Made by a program: the position numbers and the translations under genes
In this document: in pieces, positions 59,527 to 64,000 of the stretch
Numbering within the stretch: the first letter of the stretch is position 1
How the letters are laid out: every line of letters begins with the position of its first letter
Notes under the pieces: model-generated
Database searches by the model: none
What the model was told of the DNA's origin: nothing
The model's input: the letters and a program-made list of their open reading frames with translations, nothing else
DNA from: Brassica napus
Taxonomy: Eukaryota; Streptophyta; Magnoliopsida; Brassicales; Brassicaceae
DNA: 64,000 nucleotides
Assembly: GCF_020379485.1 (NCBI RefSeq)
Contig: NC_063438.1
Span: 5,228,024 to 5,292,023, forward strand
Direction of reading: 5' to 3'

Positions 59527-60468
59527 ATGCCAGCGGACGATATGCCACAGCCAGGATTCGTGAAAAATGAAAGCGACCTAGCCATCATGGTGGCAACGGC
59601 TCTAGCCTTCTCCATCTTCATCGTGGGTTTGGCTTCGGTTTGCTATCGCTGGGCCGGTCGCAGGTTTTACGCGGACGAGCAATCCGTAAACCTGTCTACA
59701 CACCCCCAACATGAACTCCAGACCGCGAGGAGGGGTACGACGAGGCGTGGGATCGACGCAGCGATCGTGGAATCGTTTCAGACGTTTCTATACTCTGAGG
59801 TGAAGGAGCAGAGGATTGGTAAAGGCGGGGTCGAGTGTGTGGTGTGTCTTTGTGAGTTCCAAGACAATGATAGGCTGAGTTTGATGCCTAATTGTTGTCA
59901 TGTGTATCATGCTGATTGCGTAAGTGTCTGGCTCTCTGATCACTCCACGTGTCCGCTCTGCCGTGTGGATCTTGTCTTCCAACAGGGTCAGGGGAGCGAC
60001 CCGGATCCTGAACTAGGAGTTGTTGATACTACAGAAGCGCGTTTGTCTGAAAGTATGACGTGGACTAATAGGAGCAGACCGCCTCGGTCTAGGTCGATGA
60101 GATTGCCCCATTTGCGAGTCTCTGGTATATCATTATCGAGATCTCATTCGACCGGACACTGTGTGGCTGAACCGGTGGAGAATTTGGACCGGTTTACACT
60201 CCGGTTACCAGATGGTGTACGGACGAGACTGATAAAGAAGACGCTGGTGAGAAGCTCGCAGGGTTTGTACAGAAGCAGAAGTGTCGGAAGCAGAAGCGCG
60301 AGGAGTGTCTTCTCAGAACAATGGTGTAACTATAAGAACCATCGGCGGATACATTCGATGACTCTCTCCTTCACTGATCATCTTCGCGTATGGTTGGCAG
60401 GAGATGTGGTGGCTCCGCCGAATAGTGAGCAGACATCTAGAGAATTCCGACCAGATGATCTAGTGTAA
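59527..60468 (+). CDS. ATL38: ATL-family RING-H2 E3 ubiquitin ligase (ATL38-like)
   Basis: Intronless, 313 aa from the first in-frame ATG; a second Met follows five codons later. It is a tandem paralogue of the ATL9-like gene 3 kb upstream. Unlike that gene there is no clear signal peptide. One transmembrane helix at about residues 18-39 (LAIMVATALAFSIFIVGLAS) anchors it. The GLD motif reads RRGIDAAIVESFQTF, with Ile replacing Leu. RING-H2 ligands are Cys104, Cys107, Cys123, His125, His128, Cys131, Cys142 and Cys145. The shared tail motif SLSRSHSTGHCVAEPVENLD is present. The 3' end and stop codon region are duplicated just downstream. Orthologue of At2g34990 by gene order. Confidence 0.88.
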   Translation: MPADDMPQPGFVKNESDLAIMVATALAFSIFIVGLASVCYRWAGRRFYADEQSVNLSTHPQHELQTARRGTTRRGIDAAIVESFQTFLYSEVKEQRIGKGGVECVVCLCEFQDNDRLSLMPNCCHVYHADCVSVWLSDHSTCPLCRVDLVFQQGQGSDPDPELGVVDTTEARLSESMTWTNRSRPPRSRSMRLPHLRVSGISLSRSHSTGHCVAEPVENLDRFTLRLPDGVRTRLIKKTLVRSSQGLYRSRSVGSRSARSVFSEQWCNYKNHRRIHSMTLSFTDHLRVWLAGDVVAPPNSEQTSREFRPDDLV

Positions 60469-60569
60469 GAATGCTAGCTTTTAAGTGTGTTTTTGTTGCA
60501 ACATATTGTTTGCGTTCATTTGTATTTGAAGATGATAATTTTAGAGAAAAAATAAAATGGAATGGTAAT

Positions 60570-60616
60570 TGTCAGAAGTGGAATTTGAACCACACCGTCT
60601 TAGAACACTCGGCCAT
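60570..60616 (-). pseudogene. Truncated tRNA-Leu pseudogene
   Basis: It retains most of the acceptor 3' side, T arm and part of the D arm of the neighbouring tRNA-Leu, but the anticodon arm and variable arm are deleted and the T-arm sequence has changes. It cannot fold as a tRNA. Confidence 0.8.
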
Positions 60617-60732
60617 ATAAGAACTCCGACCAGATGATCTAGTGTAAGAATGCTAGCCTTTAAGTGTGTTTTTGTTGCAACATTTTGTTTGCGATCGTTT
60701 GTATTTGAACATGACAATTTTAGAGAGATAGG

Positions 60733-60740
60733 AAAAAAAA
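60733..60740 (-). terminator. RNA polymerase III terminator of tRNA-Leu
   Basis: A run of eight T residues on the minus strand, 13 nt after the tRNA 3' end. Confidence 0.6.
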
Positions 60741-60753
60741 TTGGAAATATAAA

Positions 60754-60837
60754 TGTCAGAAGTGGGATTTGAACCCACGCCCTCTTTCGAAGACCAGAAC
60801 TTGAGTCTGGCGCCTTAGACCACTCGGCCATCCTGAC
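60754..60837 (-). tRNA. tRNA-Leu (anticodon CAA)
   Basis: An 84-nt class II tRNA without an intron. The acceptor stem GTCAGGA pairs with TTCTGAC (one G-T), with discriminator A. The anticodon stem is CCAGA/TCTGG with loop CTCAAGT, so the anticodon is CAA (reads UUG). A long variable arm (TCTTCGAAAGAGG-like) and the T arm GTGGGTTCAAATCCCAC are present, as expected for leucine tRNA. Confidence 0.95.
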
Positions 60838-61214
60838 ATTTTTGAGAGGATGCGATGATATGTTTTAGATAATTGTAACCTATGTCAAGCGCATACAATT
60901 CTACATGAAAACTAATCAATCTCTCAGTATGGGAACTGTAGAATAGTGTCCCTATATCCTATGATCTATCTTTGGTGTGAGGAATATACTGAGTGAAAGA
61001 GATGGTTTAGACTTGTACTAGGGACATGTGTTACACCTGAGATAGTATATGTAAATGGCTGAGATATGAAGCCATATCCTCCTGGTCGTTTTTTCAAGCC
61101 GAGATTTGATATGAGACTGTAACATATCAGCTAGACAAGAGAGAAAAAAAGAAGAGAAAACTCAATTGTCAAGATCAAAGCTCAAGTTCTAGTGGATTGC
61201 TACCAAACCCAATG

Positions 61215-61480
61215 AGTATAGTTCTTCTTCACATTTGAGGAAGTCCGAGTAAACAGCTTTCGTGTCTAGTTGTTTATTTTCTTTCTTTGTTCTTCGATCA
61301 ATTCGCAAATCCGACTAGATTCAAGTTGTTTCTCATACAGAACGTGCAGAATCTGAGCAAACAAAGGTCCCAACTCCTCACATTAGAGGAAAGAGATGAA
61401 CACAGGTAAAAACAACTTTCGTGTCTAGTTGTTTATTCTCGTTCTTCAATCAAATTGCAAATCTGACTAGATTCAATCTA
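61215..61480. repeat. Duplicated SETH1 3' flank with an eIF2B-epsilon fragment between the copies
   Basis: Segments at about 61228-61325 and 61378-61480 share CTTTCGTGTCTAGTTGTTTA and later CTGACTAGATTCAA / CCGACTAGATTCAA. Between them, 61330-61378 matches 63581-63629 of the eIF2B-epsilon exon at 47 of 49 positions; on the minus strand it reads ELGPLFAQILHVLYEK. The rest of 60838-61585 shows no gene. Confidence 0.75.
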
Positions 61481-61585
61481 AATAATCTTAACAGGAACAA
61501 ACCATGGCACCAAGTCTATTAAATATCACCCAGACAAACTACAAAGAATAATATCAAAACAATGTTTAGCTACAAATTTTTTTTA

Positions 61586-62527
61586 TCAATCAGTAATGTC
61601 GAAACAAAGCTTAGCCTCATCCCAAGGACCATTAATCTCAAACTTAAACTCCTGCATCCTTATCAACCAATAAGGACACACAACATTAACAACAACCACA
61701 AGCACAAGAAACAAAACAAAGAACAACCTATGCAGCGCATAAACAGAGTACATCGTCAAACCCATCAACGCAAACGAGAAGCCCAAATGCAACCCAAACG
61801 AGAACTTCTTGATGCAGTAAGCCACAAGAGGAGCAAACAAAAACACTTGTAGCGAGAAGAGCATCACAGCGAACACATGTCCCCTCGAAGGAAGCCTCGA
61901 AGCGACAAACACCGACGCAACAACCGAAGCGTTAACCGATATACAGCTCGTCAAACTCGGACTCTTCACCGCCCCGGGGGCTCTGATCGTGGACCCGGAG
62001 TAATCGTGCAAGAAGAGATGGAGCAAGAGGAGGGACACAGTCACGGCCCAGATCGAATCGGAGCTTATCGATCTCGTCAGCGTCTGGTAGACGGGAGCTA
62101 ACACGTAGAGTCCTGTAGTGAAGAACGTGATGTTGATTACGTAGCGCAGGAGGAGGCGCAAGGAGAGCATTTTCTCTTCGGTTAGGAGGAGGACCAAGAA
62201 GCCTAGGGCTAGGAGGGAGAGGTCGAGGAGGAGGAGGGAGGTTTCGTCGAGAGATGATTGGAGGGTGTGGAACCAGACGAGGACGACGAGGGCGACGATG
62301 CAGAGGTATTGGGAGATTGAGATTGAGTCTTTCATTACTTTGAGTAGGTCGCGGCGGACGACGTTGGCGTTCATTACCATTTCTTCGAGGAAGGTTTCGT
62401 CGGTGTAGTTGTCGTCGTAGCCGATCTGCATCCCTCCGTAGGCTACTTTGCGCCATTTGGGTCTTGGAGGAGGAGGAGGAGGAGGAGGAGGAGGAGGAGG
62501 AGAGTCTCCGGCGAGGTTATTGTCCAT
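61586..62527 (-). CDS. SETH1: PIG-C/GPI2 subunit of GPI-GlcNAc transferase (SETH1)
   Basis: PIG-C belongs to the ER complex that starts GPI-anchor synthesis by adding GlcNAc to phosphatidylinositol; Arabidopsis SETH1 is needed for pollen germination and tube growth. Intronless, 313 aa from the ATG at 62527 ([13 protein letters not shown]); the frame upstream has no ATG. A run of 12 prolines near residues 9-20 is encoded by a GGA/GGT repeat. The family block [20 protein letters not shown] follows, then about eight hydrophobic helices and the tail [15 protein letters not shown]. It is slightly longer than the ~303 aa I recall for At2g34980; the proline run may explain this. Confidence 0.93.
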   Translation of the reverse strand: MDNNLAGDSPPPPPPPPPPPPRPKWRKVAYGGMQIGYDDNYTDETFLEEMVMNANVVRRDLLKVMKDSISISQYLCIVALVVLVWFHTLQSSLDETSLLLLDLSLLALGFLVLLLTEEKMLSLRLLLRYVINITFFTTGLYVLAPVYQTLTRSISSDSIWAVTVSLLLLHLFLHDYSGSTIRAPGAVKSPSLTSCISVNASVVASVFVASRLPSRGHVFAVMLFSLQVFLFAPLVAYCIKKFSFGLHLGFSFALMGLTMYSVYALHRLFFVLFLVLVVVVNVVCPYWLIRMQEFKFEINGPWDEAKLCFDITD

Positions 62528-63420
62528 TTGGGGATTCTCCAGTGAGCGTGTGATGATGGCGATGGAAGATCGAAGAAGCAATTAATGGAGAGGAAGAGAA
62601 GATTTTGCGAATTTGTGCGCTTTTTGTAATAAAAGAAAGTATAGGGGACTTATTGGAAATAAATTGGGGTTTTAACGCAATTGTATAAGAAAAGAAAATC
62701 TCGGTCGGTTTTCATATTGGGTTTTGTCCAAAGCTTTAACATCTGTTCTTCGTGTTCTGTCAAGCTTAGACTAATTCAGATTCTTATGCATTTGTGGGTC
62801 CAAACACAACGGGCCTTTACAAGCTAAACCCATTAGGTAGGCTTTATTTTCAGACAACACTGTTTAAAGGTTATGTGAATTTCCGTCTCGTAACCGTAAA
62901 AGGTACCTAGACTCTGCTACCTTCATAAGGTCTTGCTGTTCTAATTAGGAGATACTCAGAAGAGTTGAGATGTTTCATTGATTTAAATGCTTTTTGTGTG
63001 GATTCTGATACTTGGGTTGGTATGTTCAGTGGTGTGTTGGATGTCAATAGCATTAAGTACAGCTCAGAGTATAAATACAGGTAAGCTTTGGGTGTTTTCC
63101 CTGTTACATTAGTATACAGAAAAGGTGTTAAATTGTTTTTTTTTGTGTTTTAACTGAGAATTACCGGTTAACTCATGTTGCTTCGATCAAGTTTAAGAAT
63201 AAGAATTGATTATTTTAGTCGAGAAAAGATAGCTAAACATGAGATTTAGTCAAAATACATGTCAAGCAGATCTGTAAACTCGATGGCTGAGACAGTATCT
63301 CACTAAACAGAAGAAACATATAAAATAAGGTTGTAGATTAAAGCAGAGCATCTCTCAAAACTCATAACGTAAGTGATCAATCAAAATATGAGGCTTTGAA
63401 ACGGAATAATCATTACCAGT
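62528..63420. other. Spacer between eIF2B-epsilon and SETH1, with a short exon-like ORF
   Basis: Mostly the SETH1 promoter side and the eIF2B-epsilon 3' flank. On the plus strand 62948-63081 is an open stretch that includes CFIDLNAFCVDSDTWVGMFS and ends at an AG|GTAAGC donor-like site. I do not recognise it. It could be a gene fragment or chance. Confidence 0.3.
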
Positions 63421-64000
63421 TCAGTCATCTTCTTCATCATCGTCTTCATCTTCCTCCTCAGATGCTTCCTTTAGCCACTGTATGAACGTCTCACACTGCT
63501 GCAGATAAACTTTGTCGGCTTCATCCGCGCCTGCTTTCTCTTCCGCCCATCTCATTATCGCATCTTCCTGCACCACATCTTTCTCATATAGAACATGCAG
63601 AATCTGAGCAAACAAAGGTCCCAACTCCTTCGCAGTTTCCTGACACATCTCTTCAAACTTCATTATCACTTCTATCTGTTCATCAGTTTGCTTTACATAG
63701 AACCCAAGAAGCCCCTTCCACTTCGTAATGATACTCGAGGCGTTTTTATACAGCTCACTAGCAGAGCTGTGTGGAGTATCAACTGCTAGCTTCATCATAG
63801 AGTAGAATATTGCTCCAGCACAATCCGCAGACTCCATGTTGTATGACAAACGAAGTGAGTTAATCTCCAAAACTCCAAGTTCCACTTTGATACCCTCCTC
63901 AACAGCCTTAAGAAGGTACCTTCAACTTCTCTCTCAAAGTAACCATAGTCATCACCAGGATCGTTCACATCAGTGTTGATACTATCAGCATCAGATTTCA
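63421..64000 (-). CDS. eIF2B epsilon subunit, C-terminal part (partial, apparent frameshift)
   Basis: eIF2B-epsilon is the catalytic guanine-nucleotide exchange subunit for translation initiation factor eIF2. This is the C-terminal W2 (eIF5C-like) domain, including NMESADCAGAIFYSMMKLA, KWKGLLGFYVKQTDEQIEV and ELGPLFAQILHVLYEKDVV, with the acidic tail EEEDEDDDEEDD; the 5' part is outside the window. From 64000 the frame reads DDYGYFEREVEGTFLR. It must then shift by one base to continue AVEEGIKVELGVLEINSLRL: the window has TTAAGGCTGTTG where the family predicts one more G, at about 63905-63907. This is either a true one-base deletion or a sequence error. Orthologue of At2g34970 by gene order. 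Confidence 0.85.

Larger units (their letters stand above)
60441..60837. repeat. Tandem duplication of ATL38 tail plus tRNA-Leu
   Basis: Copy 1 runs from 60441 to about 60617 and copy 2 from 60620 to 60837, offset by 179 bp. Both begin AGAA(T/C)TCCGACCAGATGATC, include the ATL38 stop codon and 3' flank (TTTAAGTGTGTTTTTGTTGC), and end with tRNA-Leu sequence. In copy 1 the tRNA is deleted internally; in copy 2 it is intact. Confidence 0.85.

Noticed and set aside
60541..60831. A 96-codon open frame on the minus strand beginning MAEWSKAPDSSSG
   Set aside because: It is a read-through of the tRNA-Leu gene and its flank; such frames are a common artefact over tRNA genes.

Overview
This window is plant nuclear DNA from the mustard family, most likely Brassica or a close relative. 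The genes have short GT-AG introns and AT-rich spacers. Their products closely match, from memory, a run of neighbouring Arabidopsis thaliana genes, roughly At2g35140 down to At2g34970 in reverse order (block J of the ancestral crucifer karyotype). Species and gene identities come from recall and reading alone; no database search was run. There is no bacterial, organellar or viral gene content, no rRNA and no CRISPR array.

Layout. 0-9 kb: 5' end of a DCD-domain gene (minus), a P-class PPR gene, and mitochondrial glycine-cleavage H protein. 9-16.4 kb: the 22-coding-exon NAP1/GNARLED gene of the SCAR/WAVE complex. 16.4-19.2 kb: a rearranged spacer with a dead NYN-domain fragment, repeated copies of the ARAD1 leader, a tandem repeat and an inverted repeat. 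19.2-20.8 kb: the GT47 glycosyltransferase ARAD1. 20.8-27.4 kb: AT-rich spacer with a Mutator-like foldback element. 27.5-30.6 kb: potassium transporter KUP11. 31-34.2 kb: a second foldback element and a complete non-autonomous Helitron. 34.3-39.2 kb: the purine enzyme AICARFT/IMPCHase and the urease accessory protein UreD, followed by another Helitron. 41.3-47 kb: two head-to-tail Helitron copies carrying pieces of a VIH/VIP1 inositol-pyrophosphate kinase gene and a nested hAT-like element. 47.2-53 kb: an intronless mitochondrial PPR gene and a UDP-HexNAc pyrophosphorylase (minus). 53-60.5 kb: a MITE, a decayed thioredoxin o1, and two ATL-type RING-H2 ligase paralogues separated by a degenerate Helitron. 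60.4-64 kb: a duplicated tRNA-Leu, the GPI-anchor gene SETH1 (minus) and the 3' end of eIF2B-epsilon (minus), which shows an apparent one-base frameshift.

The genes do not form a pathway; they are ordinary housekeeping and regulatory plant genes kept in ancestral order. Exon joins were worked out by hand. For every complete spliced model the summed exons are a multiple of three: PPR 591 aa, H protein 156, NAP1 1398, ARAD1 453, KUP11 787, AICARFT/IMPCHase 603, UreD 294 and UDP-HexNAc pyrophosphorylase 499.

I found no convincing new biological system. The most interesting observations are a start codon split by an intron, two foldback elements with exact 9-bp target duplications, gene capture inside a Helitron, the thioredoxin relic at its syntenic position, a tandem duplication that created a tRNA pseudogene, and the frameshift in eIF2B-epsilon.
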